This document shows, piece by piece, positions 1 to 7,681 of a stretch of 64,000 nucleotides of DNA (the stretch's first letter is position 1; every line of letters begins with the position of its first letter). The position numbers and the translations under genes were made by a program. The notes beneath the pieces are model-generated. The model was not told the origin of the DNA and searched no databases. It saw only the letters and a program-made list of their open reading frames with translations. Source of the stretch: Curtobacterium sp. UNCCL20 (GTDB taxonomy: Bacteria; Actinomycetota; Actinomycetes; Actinomycetales; Microbacteriaceae). The stretch covers positions 1,099,378-1,163,377 of the forward strand of contig NZ_FNKG01000001.1 of assembly GCF_900101675.1 (NCBI RefSeq), given 5' to 3'.

Positions 1-822
1 GCCATCGAGGCCCAACTCGGCGTCCCGACCGGCAACCTGTGGGACCAGTACGTCAGCTACCTGCACCAGGTCGTCACGCTCGACTTCGGCACGAGCTACA
101 CGTTCTACCCGCAGCCGGTCGGTGACCTCGTCGCCCGGGCGCTGCCGTACACGCTCATCCTCGTCGGGGTCGTGACAATCCTCGCGTTCGTGCTCGGCAC
201 CCTGATCGGTGTCGGGGCGGCGTGGAAGCGCGGCACCTGGCTGGACTCGCTGCCCACCCTGTCGGGGTCGTTCATGTCGACGTTCCCGTACTTCTGGACG
301 GCGCTCCTGCTGCTGTTCTTCCTCGGCTACGTGCTGCACTGGTTCCCGACCACGGGTGCCTACTCGGCGACGACGACACCGGGCCTCTCCGGAGCGTTCA
401 TCGGCGACGCCCTGCAGCACGCGGTCCTGCCGGCGGTCACGATCCTGGTGACGAGCCTCGGCGGCTGGATCATCGGCATGCGCAACGCGATGATCAACAC
501 CCTCGGTGACGACTACGTGACCTTCGCCGAGGCGAACGGTCTCCGCGGTCGCACGGTCGCGATCCGGTACGCGGCCCGCAACGCGATCCTGCCGAACCTG
601 ACCGGCTTCGGGCTGGCGCTCGGCGGCGTGGTCGGCGGGTCGGTGCTCGTCGAGCAGGTGTTCGGCTACCCGGGCATCGGCTACCTGCTGTTCAACGCCG
701 TCATCGGCCAGGACTACCCGCTCATGCAGGCACTCTTCCTGATGATCACCGTGTCGGTGCTCATCGCCAACTTCATCGTGGACGTCCTCTACGGCGTCCT
801 GGACCCGAGGACGCGTCGATGA
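1..822 (+). CDS. ABC transporter permease, DppB/OppB type (5' end cut by window)
   Basis: Inner-membrane permease of a peptide/opine/nickel-type (Dpp/Opp) ABC importer. The frame is open from base 1, so the true start lies upstream; 273 residues are visible. Several hydrophobic segments are seen (for example around 'YTLILVGVVTILAFVLG' and 'FWTALLLLFFLGYVLHW'). The cytoplasmic EAA loop that docks to the ATPase is the stretch 'FAEANGLRGRTVAIRYAARN', followed by 'ILPNLTGFG'. The stop overlaps the start of the next permease (ATGA at 819-822), so the genes are translationally coupled. The solute-binding protein is probably upstream, outside the window. The substrate is not fixed by the permease; the downstream GH1 gene suggests oligosaccharides (inference). 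Confidence 0.93.
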   Translation, partial: AIEAQLGVPTGNLWDQYVSYLHQVVTLDFGTSYTFYPQPVGDLVARALPYTLILVGVVTILAFVLGTLIGVGAAWKRGTWLDSLPTLSGSFMSTFPYFWTALLLLFFLGYVLHWFPTTGAYSATTTPGLSGAFIGDALQHAVLPAVTILVTSLGGWIIGMRNAMINTLGDDYVTFAEANGLRGRTVAIRYAARNAILPNLTGFGLALGGVVGGSVLVEQVFGYPGIGYLLFNAVIGQDYPLMQALFLMITVSVLIANFIVDVLYGVLDPRTRR

Positions 823-1760
823 CGAACAACGCAACCGTCGCAGTACGGACCCACGACACGGAAGACCAGGCCGCCCCGTCCAGGTGGCGAGCCGCAGGCC
901 GCCAGTTCGGCGTCGTCTGGTCGAACACGAAGGCCCGGATCGGCATCATCATCCTCGCCGTGTTCGTCCTGGTCGCGATCTTCGCCCCGCTCCTCGCCCC
1001 CTACGGTGCGTCGCAGAACGGCTTCGCCCGGTCCGCCGACGCCACCGGTGCGCACTGGATGGGCACCACCGCCGCCGGCGAGGACGTCCTCTCCCAGATC
1101 ATCTACGGCGCCCGGATCTCCGTGCTCGTGGGTGCCGTGGCGGGCCTCCTCTCGACGCTGGTCGCGGTCGCGATCGGCCTCAGCTGGGGCTACGTCCGCG
1201 GCTGGATCGCCGAGGTCATCGGGTTCATCGTGAACCTCTTCCTCGTGATCCCGGGCCTCCCGCTCATGATCGTGATCGCGGCGTACCTGCAGAACGGCGG
1301 CATCGCGGTGATCATCGCGGTGATCGTCGTCACCGGCTGGGCGTGGGGGGCGCGCGTCCTGCGGAGCCAGACGCAGTCCCTCCGCGGTCGCGACTTCGTC
1401 ACGGCGGCCCAGTTCTCCGGTGAGGGTGCGACCCGCATCGTCTTCCGCGAGATCCTGCCGAACATGACCTCGCTCATCGTGGGCTCGTTCTTCGGTGCGG
1501 CCACGAGCGCGATCCTCGCCGAGGCGGGCCTCGAGTTCCTCGGACTCGGCGACTCGTCGATCGTCAGCTGGGGCACGATCCTCTACTGGGCGCAGAACTC
1601 CAACGCCCTGCTGACCGGCCAGTGGATCCTGCTCTTCGCCCCGGGTCTCTGCATCGCACTCCTCGCGATGAGCCTCACCCTCATCAACTTCGGCGTCGAC
1701 GCCGTGTCCAACCCACGGCTGCGCGAGGGCGCGCGCCGCAAGAAGGAGGCAACCGCATGA
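819..1760 (+). CDS. ABC transporter permease, DppC/OppC type
   Basis: Second permease of the Dpp/Opp-type importer, 313 residues. The N-terminal cytosolic tail is followed by a hydrophobic segment ('IGIIILAVFVLVAIFAPLLAPYG'), the usual OppC_N layout, then an extracytoplasmic stretch with 'WMGTTAAGEDVLSQIIYGAR', a signature of DppC proteins. The EAA loop is 'VTAAQFSGEGATRIVFREIL'. The start ATG at 819 overlaps the previous stop, and its own stop overlaps the ATG of the ATPase gene at 1757 (ATGA), so the three genes form one tight operon. It forms a heterodimeric channel with the product of the gene before it. Confidence 0.94.
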   Translation: MTNNATVAVRTHDTEDQAAPSRWRAAGRQFGVVWSNTKARIGIIILAVFVLVAIFAPLLAPYGASQNGFARSADATGAHWMGTTAAGEDVLSQIIYGARISVLVGAVAGLLSTLVAVAIGLSWGYVRGWIAEVIGFIVNLFLVIPGLPLMIVIAAYLQNGGIAVIIAVIVVTGWAWGARVLRSQTQSLRGRDFVTAAQFSGEGATRIVFREILPNMTSLIVGSFFGAATSAILAEAGLEFLGLGDSSIVSWGTILYWAQNSNALLTGQWILLFAPGLCIALLAMSLTLINFGVDAVSNPRLREGARRKKEATA

Positions 1761-3541
1761 GCGGCTCGCGATCGCAGGCAGCAGACGGCCTGGAGGCGCG
1801 GGACGGCGCCGCCACGCGCCTCCAGTCCGACGGTGGTGACGTCCTGCTCGACGTGCGCGACCTGTCGGTCGTCTACGAGTCCGCCGGCCAGGAGGCCGTC
1901 CAGGCGGTCGACCACGTCTCGTTCCGGCTCCGGAAGGGCGAGTTCGTCGGCCTGGTCGGCGAGTCCGGCTCGGGCAAGTCGACCCTCGGCTACGCGCTGA
2001 CCCGGCTGCAGAAGCCGCCGGCGCGCACCAACGGCGGCAGCATCGTCTTCGGCGGGCACGACATCCGTGACCTCGACGACGAGCAGCTCCGCCAGCAGCG
2101 CCAGGGCGGCTTCGCGATGGTGCTGCAGTCGGGCATGAACGCGCTCAACCCGGTCCGCACGATCCGCAACCACTTCATCGACGTCTTCAAGGCGCACGGC
2201 CACGTGCCGCGCGAACGGTGGGACGCCCGGATGAAGGAGCTCATCGAGAAGGTGAAGCTGCCCGTCTCGATGCTGGCGCGCTACCCGGGGGAGCTCTCCG
2301 GCGGGATGCGGCAGCGTGTGTCGATCGCCCTGGCACTCTCGCTCGAGCCGCGCCTCATGGTGTTCGACGAGCCGACGACGGCGCTCGACGTCCTCGTGCA
2401 GCACGCCGTGATGGACACCATCATCGAGCTGCAGCGCACCGAGGGCTTCACGGCGATCCTGATCAGCCACGACCTCGGCATCGTCCTCGAGGCGACCGAA
2501 CGCGTCCTCGTCATGCACGAGGGCCGCATCGTCGAGGACGGCGGCTCGAAGGAGATCCTGCGCGACCCGCAGGACGAGTACACGAAGATGCTGCTGTCGC
2601 ACTACGCCGACCCGCGCGCCTCGATCGTGTCGCTGCCCGGCTTCCCGGACCGCTCGCTCCGCGCCGAGTCGGGGGAGAAGCGCCAGGAGACCACCTCGTC
2701 GTTCAGCACCGTCGGCTCCCGTGAGCGTTCGGCGGCGAAGAACCCGATCGTGGTGTCCGACCTGGTGAAGACGTACGCCCCGCCGCGCCGCGGTGAGGAC
2801 CCGGTCCGTGCGGTGCGCGACGTGTCGTTCACGCTCGAGCCCGGGCAGTCGCTCGCCCTCGTCGGCCAGTCCGGGTCGGGCAAGTCGACCATCGCGAAGA
2901 TGCTCACCGGCGTCGAGAAGCCGACCTCGGGCACGGTCCGCTTCGGTGACCTCGACGTCGCGCGCCTCGGCCGCCGCGGACTCCGCGACCTGCGGTCCGA
3001 GGTGCAGATGGTGTTCCAGGACCCGTACGCGGCGCTCAACCCGCTGCACACGGTCGAGTACACGCTGACCCGTCCGGTCGTGAACTACACCGGGCTCCGC
3101 GGCCGGGACGCACGACGCCGGGTGCTCGAACTGCTCGAGACCGTGGGGCTGACCCCGGTGGAGCAGTTCGCGCAGAAGCTCCCGCACCAGCTGTCCGGCG
3201 GGCAGCGGCAGCGTGTCGTCATCGCCAGGGCGCTCGCGTCGGACCCGCAGGTGATCATCGCCGACGAGCCGGTGTCGATGCTCGACGTGACGCTCCGTGC
3301 CGGCGTGCTCGCACTGCTCGAGGACCTGCGTGAGCAGTGGGGCGTCTCGCTCCTCTACATCACGCACGACCTGCTGAGCGCACGCCTCATCACCGACGAC
3401 ATCATGGTGCTGCACGAGGGCGCCGTGGTCGAGCGGGGGAACACCGCCGAGGTCCTGCAGCACCCGCAGGACCCGTACACGATCGCCCTGCTCGACGCCG
3501 TCCCGAACCCGCGTCGTGCCCTGGCGGAAGGACGACTGTGA
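1757..3541 (+). CDS. Fused double ABC ATPase (DppD-DppF type)
   Basis: Cytoplasmic ATPase of the same importer, 594 residues with two nucleotide-binding domains on one chain. NBD1 has Walker A 'GESGSGKST', signature 'LSGGMRQR' and Walker B ending 'MVFDEPT'; NBD2 has 'GQSGSGKST', 'LSGGQRQR' and 'IIADEP'. Dpp/Opp systems usually use two separate ATPases; fused forms are common in Actinobacteria. I chose ATG 1757, which has an AAGGAGG site at 1743-1749 and overlaps the upstream stop, over any earlier codon. Residues about 11-24 (GLEARDGAATRLQS) are encoded by a 42-bp palindromic repeat found elsewhere in the window; the conserved domain begins only after it. The stop overlaps the next gene's GTG. 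Confidence 0.93.
   Translation: MSGSRSQAADGLEARDGAATRLQSDGGDVLLDVRDLSVVYESAGQEAVQAVDHVSFRLRKGEFVGLVGESGSGKSTLGYALTRLQKPPARTNGGSIVFGGHDIRDLDDEQLRQQRQGGFAMVLQSGMNALNPVRTIRNHFIDVFKAHGHVPRERWDARMKELIEKVKLPVSMLARYPGELSGGMRQRVSIALALSLEPRLMVFDEPTTALDVLVQHAVMDTIIELQRTEGFTAILISHDLGIVLEATERVLVMHEGRIVEDGGSKEILRDPQDEYTKMLLSHYADPRASIVSLPGFPDRSLRAESGEKRQETTSSFSTVGSRERSAAKNPIVVSDLVKTYAPPRRGEDPVRAVRDVSFTLEPGQSLALVGQSGSGKSTIAKMLTGVEKPTSGTVRFGDLDVARLGRRGLRDLRSEVQMVFQDPYAALNPLHTVEYTLTRPVVNYTGLRGRDARRRVLELLETVGLTPVEQFAQKLPHQLSGGQRQRVVIARALASDPQVIIADEPVSMLDVTLRAGVLALLEDLREQWGVSLLYITHDLLSARLITDDIMVLHEGAVVERGNTAEVLQHPQDPYTIALLDAVPNPRRALAEGRL
1787..1828. repeat. 42-bp palindromic element, intragenic copy
   Basis: The left arm GGCCTGGAGGCGCG and right arm CGCGCCTCCAGTCC form an inverted repeat inside the coding start of the double ATPase gene. 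It matches the intergenic element at 54489-54530 at 37 of 42 positions. It is read in frame as GLEARDGAATRLQS and lies between the start codon and the first conserved ATPase residues. Confidence 0.8.
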
Positions 3542-4410
3542 CCACGCTCCACGACTTCCCGACGGTCCCGGCCTTCGGGCACCTGCCGACCCCCGAGGGC
3601 GTCGACGTCGTCGGGATCGACCTGCCCGTCGGTCGGCTCACCGCCTACCGCGTCGTCCCGGAGGGTCCCTCGAAGGGGACCGTCCTGATCGTCCCCGGGT
3701 ACACCGGCTCGAAGGAGGACTGGCGGACCTTCCTGCCGGTGCTCCGCGACGCCGGCTGGACCGCGGTGGCGATCAGTCGGCGCGGTCAGGCCGACTCCGC
3801 AGCGCCCACGGAGCCCCGCGACTACTCCCTGCACGAAGAAGCGGCCGACGTCGTCCGGGTCGCCGCCCTGCTCGACGACGGCGCGCCCGTCCACCTCATC
3901 GGGCACTCGCTCGGCGGGGTCATCGTCCGCGCGGCCGCGATCGCCTCCCCGTCGTCGTTCCGCGACGTCGTGCAGTTCTGCTCCGGCCCGTACGGCTGGC
4001 CGTACCGCAAGGTCACCGAGCTGACGATCATGCACGACACCGGCGGGAACAACCGCGTGCTGTTCGACGCGACGAACCCGCTCTGGGCCGGTCGCCCCGA
4101 CGACGAGCTCCCCGATGACGTCCGGATGGTGCGCGACCGGTTCGACGCGACGAGCCCGCTCAGCGTCGTCGCCGGCGGGCACATCCTCGAGGACCACACC
4201 GACGCCTCGGACGAACTGCGCGCCACCGGCCTGCCGGTCCTCGTCGCGCACGGGGAGTGGGACGGGGCTTGGCCGATCCCGTGGCAGCGGGCGATGGCCG
4301 AGCGCACCGGGGCCTCCTACGAGGTGATCCCGGCGAGCTACCACGGCCCCCAGGTCGAGAACCCGCTCGGGACGGTCGCCGTGTTCGACCGGTTCCTGTT
4401 CGCCCACTGA
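3538..4410 (+). CDS. Alpha/beta-fold hydrolase
   Basis: Cytoplasmic alpha/beta hydrolase of 290 residues. The nucleophile elbow is 'GHSLGG' (Ser as nucleophile, with 'VHLIGHSLGGVIVRAAA'); an oxyanion-hole region 'VPGYTGSKEDW' precedes it, and likely acid and base residues are the Asp in 'VAHGEWDGAW' and the His in 'PASYHGPQVENP'. The GTG start at 3538 overlaps the upstream ATPase stop (GTGA), so it is translated from the same message. The substrate is unknown; an esterase or lipase-like enzyme acting on an imported ester or acylated sugar would fit the neighbours (inference). No signal peptide is visible. Confidence 0.85.
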   Translation: MTTLHDFPTVPAFGHLPTPEGVDVVGIDLPVGRLTAYRVVPEGPSKGTVLIVPGYTGSKEDWRTFLPVLRDAGWTAVAISRRGQADSAAPTEPRDYSLHEEAADVVRVAALLDDGAPVHLIGHSLGGVIVRAAAIASPSSFRDVVQFCSGPYGWPYRKVTELTIMHDTGGNNRVLFDATNPLWAGRPDDELPDDVRMVRDRFDATSPLSVVAGGHILEDHTDASDELRATGLPVLVAHGEWDGAWPIPWQRAMAERTGASYEVIPASYHGPQVENPLGTVAVFDRFLFAH

Positions 4411-4433
4411 CCTCAGCACCGAAAGGCATCATC

Positions 4434-5627
4434 ATCTCCACGCTGCAGTTCCCCGACGGCTTCCTCTGGGGCGCCGCCACGGCCGCCCACCAGATCGAGG
4501 GCAACAACGTCAACAGCAACTGGTGGGTGCACGAGCACGAGCCGGACACCACGATCGTCGAACCCTCGGGCGATGCGGCGGACAGTTACCACCGGTACCG
4601 CGAGGACATCCGGATCGCCGCCGAACTCGGCCTGAACTCGTACCGGTTCAGCATCGAGTGGGCGCGCATCGAGCCGGAGCGCGGGTTCGTGAGCCGCGCC
4701 GAGGTCGACCACTACCGCCGCATGGTCGACGCCTGCCACGAGTTCGGCATCGAGCCGATCGTCACGCTCATGCACTTCACCGTGCCGCGCTGGTTCGAGC
4801 GCGACGGGTTCTGGCGCGCGCCCGACGCCGCCGACCTCTTCGCCCGGTACACCGAGGCCGCGCTCCCCGTCGTGCAGGACGGCGTCCGCTACGTGTGCAC
4901 GATCAACGAGCCGAACATCGCGGCGATGCTCGCGGGCGGCGAGGACGCGTCGAACCTGGTCGCGTACGGCCTGCCGAACCCGGACCTCGGCGTCGCCGAC
5001 GCCCTGCTCGCCTCGCACAAGCGGTCCCGCGAGGTGCTCTCGCAGGTCGACGGCATCAAGTCCGGCTGGACGATCGCGACCCAGGCGTTCGTCTCGGACG
5101 GGCGGCCCGGGTCCGACACGATGCTCCGTGAGTACGGGTACCCGCGCGACGACTGGTACCTCGAGCAGGCCGCGGGCGACGACTTCCTCGGCGTGCAGGC
5201 GTACACGCGGACGTTCATCGGGCCGGACGGTCCGCTGCCCGTCCGCGACGACGTCGAGACGACCCTGACCGGGTGGGAGTTCTACCCCGAGGCCTCGGCC
5301 GACGGGCTCCGCAGCGCGTGGGAGCTGTCCCGCCACGTGCCCCTCATGATCACCGAGAACGGCATCGCCACCGCGGACGACACCCGCCGCCGTGCCTACA
5401 CCGAGGGCGCCCTCGAGGGGATCCACCGCTGCATCGAGGACGGCATCGAGGTCCTCGGCTACCAGCACTGGTCCCTCCTCGACAACTACGAGTGGGCCTC
5501 CGGCTTCCGGCCGACCTTCGGTCTCGTGTCGTGGGACCCGGTGACGTTCGAGCGCACGCCGAAGCCGTCGGCGCGCTGGTACGGCGGGGTCGCGACGGCG
5601 AACGCGCTGCAGACCGGTCAGGACTGA
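4434..5627 (+). CDS. Glycoside hydrolase family 1 (beta-glucosidase type), start codon unusual
   Basis: GH1 retaining glycosidase of about 397 residues, cytoplasmic (no signal peptide). The family start 'FPDGFLWGAATAAHQIEG' is intact; the acid/base Glu is in 'TINEPN' and the nucleophile Glu in 'ITENG'. It probably cleaves beta-glucosides or beta-galactosides brought in by the adjacent importer. No ATG, GTG or TTG lies between the ribosome-binding site GAAAGG (4421-4426) and the conserved N-terminus. The codons there are three ATCs (4428-4436), then TCC, ACG and CTG at 4443. I place the start at the ATC 7 bases after the site. An ATC start, CTG 4443 or a sequence error are all possible; a downstream GTG would remove conserved residues. 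At about 400 residues it is slightly short for GH1. Confidence 0.87.
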   Translation: MSTLQFPDGFLWGAATAAHQIEGNNVNSNWWVHEHEPDTTIVEPSGDAADSYHRYREDIRIAAELGLNSYRFSIEWARIEPERGFVSRAEVDHYRRMVDACHEFGIEPIVTLMHFTVPRWFERDGFWRAPDAADLFARYTEAALPVVQDGVRYVCTINEPNIAAMLAGGEDASNLVAYGLPNPDLGVADALLASHKRSREVLSQVDGIKSGWTIATQAFVSDGRPGSDTMLREYGYPRDDWYLEQAAGDDFLGVQAYTRTFIGPDGPLPVRDDVETTLTGWEFYPEASADGLRSAWELSRHVPLMITENGIATADDTRRRAYTEGALEGIHRCIEDGIEVLGYQHWSLLDNYEWASGFRPTFGLVSWDPVTFERTPKPSARWYGGVATANALQTGQD

Positions 5628-5646
5628 GCGGCAGCGTCCCCGACCC

Positions 5647-5702
5647 GACCGCCCTGGAGGCGCGACGCACCCGTCCAGGCGGGTCGCGCCTCCAGGGCGG
5701 TC
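5647..5702. terminator. Perfect 20-bp inverted repeat (repeat-family hairpin) after GH1
   Basis: Arms 5647-5666 and 5683-5702 are perfectly complementary over 20 bases (GACCGCCCTGGAGGCGCGAC) around a 16-base loop. The hairpin sits between the GH1 stop and the convergent ankyrin gene, a good place for a bidirectional terminator. It is also a member of the dispersed CTGGAGGCGCG family. No U-run follows. Confidence 0.75.
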
Positions 5703-5756
5703 ACCACCGACCACCGGGCGGTCGCGTCTGCGGGCGGTCACCACCGACCACCGGGC
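5695..5756. repeat. Two direct copies of a 25-base sequence
   Basis: The 25 bases at 5695-5719 (beginning GGGCGGTCACCACCGACC) recur exactly at 5732-5756, with a period of 37. The first copy overlaps the right arm of the preceding hairpin, and the second runs up to the 3' end of the ankyrin gene. Confidence 0.8.
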
Positions 5757-5758
5757 CG

Positions 5759-6664
5759 TCAGGCCCCGGTGGTCTCCGTCGTGTCGGTCACCGCGGTGCC
5801 GTCGAACCACGCGATGAGCGCGTCCTCGACCCGCCGTGATCCGCGCTCGCGAGCGAGGTCCAGCGCCGTGCGGCCCTCGGCGTCCTGCACGCTGACGTCC
5901 GCACCCCGTTCGAGCAGCGCCTCGATGGTGCCCAGCCGGTCGAACCAGGCGGCCGCGTGCAGCGGGGCGAAGCCCCAGCGCGGGTCGAGCTCGTCGATGC
6001 CAGCGGGGTCCACGCCGAACCCGTCGAGTTCGAGCGACAGCCCACCGACGTCCCCGTGCGCAGCGGCGCGCACCGCCGGAGTCGCCCACTCCACCCAGCC
6101 GTCCGGCACCGGGCCGTGCCAGCCGTGCACCGGACGCGCCTCGAGCCCGGTCCACTCGTCCTCGTCGACGGGGCGGACCTCGATCACCACGTCGCGGAAG
6201 TGCACCGCGAGCTCGCCGGTGGGGGAGAGCAGCAGGCGCAGCTCCCAGACGTCGGCGTCCACGTGCGCGAGCTCGCCGCGGGAGACGTGCACGTCACCGG
6301 CGAGCAGGTCGAGCGGTGCGGTGTCCTCCGGCTCGAGCACGGCGCGGTCGAACCGGAGCGTCACCCGCGCGTGGTTCCAGCGGCGCCACAGCCCGTCCGG
6401 GGTGTCCAGCACCTCGTCGTTCCGGATGACGACGACCGCGTGCACGGTGTGCGTCGGGGTGGAGTCGACCCCGGCGCCGGCGCGACGTCCCGACTCCTCG
6501 ACCCGCCAGGTGTGGATGCGCGCTTCGTTCCAGGTGACGGACGCGAGCGCGGCCACGGAGGGCGGGGCGTCGGTCACCAGTCGCGCGAGGTGCTCGGGGT
6601 AGCCCTCGACGTCCTCGAGGGAGACGTACCCGATCGCAGGCCAGCCCACTCGACTCCATCGCAC
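5759..6664 (-). CDS. Ankyrin-repeat protein
   Basis: 301 residues, read from GTG at 6664. The C-terminal quarter (about residues 228-290) carries ankyrin repeats: 'PLHAAAWFDRLGTIEALLERG' followed by 'ADVSVQDAEGRTALDLARERG'. The first 220 residues are rich in beta-type alternating sequence and match no family I recognise. There is no signal peptide or membrane span, so it is probably cytoplasmic and mediates protein contacts. It stands alone, divergent from the glycosyltransferase gene and convergent with the GH1 gene. The function is unknown; a metal-independent scaffold role is as far as the sequence supports. Confidence 0.8.
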   Translation of the reverse strand: MRWSRVGWPAIGYVSLEDVEGYPEHLARLVTDAPPSVAALASVTWNEARIHTWRVEESGRRAGAGVDSTPTHTVHAVVVIRNDEVLDTPDGLWRRWNHARVTLRFDRAVLEPEDTAPLDLLAGDVHVSRGELAHVDADVWELRLLLSPTGELAVHFRDVVIEVRPVDEDEWTGLEARPVHGWHGPVPDGWVEWATPAVRAAAHGDVGGLSLELDGFGVDPAGIDELDPRWGFAPLHAAAWFDRLGTIEALLERGADVSVQDAEGRTALDLARERGSRRVEDALIAWFDGTAVTDTTETTGA

Positions 6665-6754
6665 GGGTCGACACTACTGCAGGCGCGCATGCCGATGCGG
6701 TATATGAAGTGCAGACGACTGGTACATCGGTGCGCAACGCCCTACCATGGTGCC

Positions 6755-7636
6755 ATGCGTCCTCTTCCGCGCGACCCCGTCGCGTTCCTGTCCGCCCGGC
6801 TCCGCATGGCGATCACCGCCGGACGCGCCCGGTTCGGTCGCTCCTCGATCGTCTCGACCGACGGGCCGGTCGTGTCCCTCACGAGCTTCGGGGCACGGGT
6901 CAGCTCCGTCCACCTCGCGATCGCGTCGATCGGGCACGGCGACGTCCGTCCTGCTCGCATCGTCCTCTGGCTCGACGACCCGGAGCTCGTCGCGCACCCG
7001 CCGGCACCCCTGCGTCGGCTGCGGCGGCGCGGCCTCGAGATCCGAGTGTGTGACGATCTCGGCCCGCACAAGAAGTACCACCCGTACGTGCACTCGGTCG
7101 ACGCGCACGACCGGCCCATGGTCACCGCGGACGACGACGTCCTGTACGCGCGGCACTGGCTCGCCGCACTCATCGACGCGCATCGCGTCCGCCCCGATGC
7201 CATCGTGGCCCACCGGGTGAACCGCATCACCGTCGAGGACGGTGTCGTCCTGCCCTACGTGCGCTGGGGACGCGCCGTAGACGACCTCGACACTCCGCGG
7301 AACTACGCGGTGGGAGTCAAGGGGATCCTCTACCCGCCCCACTTCCTCGAGGTGCTGCGTCGGGCCGGTGCGGGTTTCACCGCTGTCGCTCCGGGATCGT
7401 CGGACACCTGGCTGCACCACTGCTCGCTCCGGGCGCAGGTGTCCGTCCTCCCGGTTCCGCCGGCAGCGCGGCCCGTGATCGTCCCGCTCCGTGGCGTGCG
7501 GCGGAGTCCGGCGCTCCTCGAGCAGAACGTCGACGCCGGTCGGAACGACCGTGTCCGGGGAGCGCTCTGGTCCGCCGAGGACGAGCGGCTCGTGGTCGCG
7601 GGCGCCTGGCCGGACGAACGAGACGTATTGCAATAA
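6755..7636 (+). CDS. GT-A type glycosyltransferase
   Basis: 293 residues. The segment 'VVSLTSFGARVSSVHLAIASI' resembles the first strand and helix of small GT-A transferases, and 'DRPMVTADDDVLYARHWL' carries the Asp-rich nucleotide-sugar/metal motif (DDD). 'GPHKKYHPYV' precedes it. It probably adds a sugar in exopolysaccharide assembly, since Wzy- and Wzx-like genes follow directly. ATG 6755 has no ribosome-binding site; a TACCAT -10-like box at 6743-6748 would place the transcript start at or next to the ATG, so it may be leaderless. Its stop TAA (7634-7636) abuts the -35 box of the next promoter. Donor and acceptor are unknown. Confidence 0.8.
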   Translation: MRPLPRDPVAFLSARLRMAITAGRARFGRSSIVSTDGPVVSLTSFGARVSSVHLAIASIGHGDVRPARIVLWLDDPELVAHPPAPLRRLRRRGLEIRVCDDLGPHKKYHPYVHSVDAHDRPMVTADDDVLYARHWLAALIDAHRVRPDAIVAHRVNRITVEDGVVLPYVRWGRAVDDLDTPRNYAVGVKGILYPPHFLEVLRRAGAGFTAVAPGSSDTWLHHCSLRAQVSVLPVPPAARPVIVPLRGVRRSPALLEQNVDAGRNDRVRGALWSAEDERLVVAGAWPDERDVLQ

Positions 7637-7656
7637 CACATATCAGCATTTAGGAT
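7628..7656 (+). promoter_or_regulatory. Predicted promoter of the Wzy-Wzx operon
   Basis: TTGCAA (7628-7633), a 17-base spacer and TAGGAT (7651-7656) form a good sigma-70-type promoter. The spacer holds ACATATCA (7638-7645), also found at 13394-13401 before the acyltransferase/BY-kinase pair. A perfect anti-16S match GGAGGTGATC (7671-7680) follows, 6 bases after its GGAGG core from the GTG start. Confidence 0.65.
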
Positions 7657-7681
7657 GGAAGCGTCGTCGTGGAGGTGATCC

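Noticed and set aside
1583..3463. 626-codon open frame on the minus strand opposite the double ATPase gene
   Set aside because: Antisense frames stay open in high-GC coding DNA; the translation is Arg/Asp/Glu-rich without domains, and the plus strand encodes a clear ABC ATPase.
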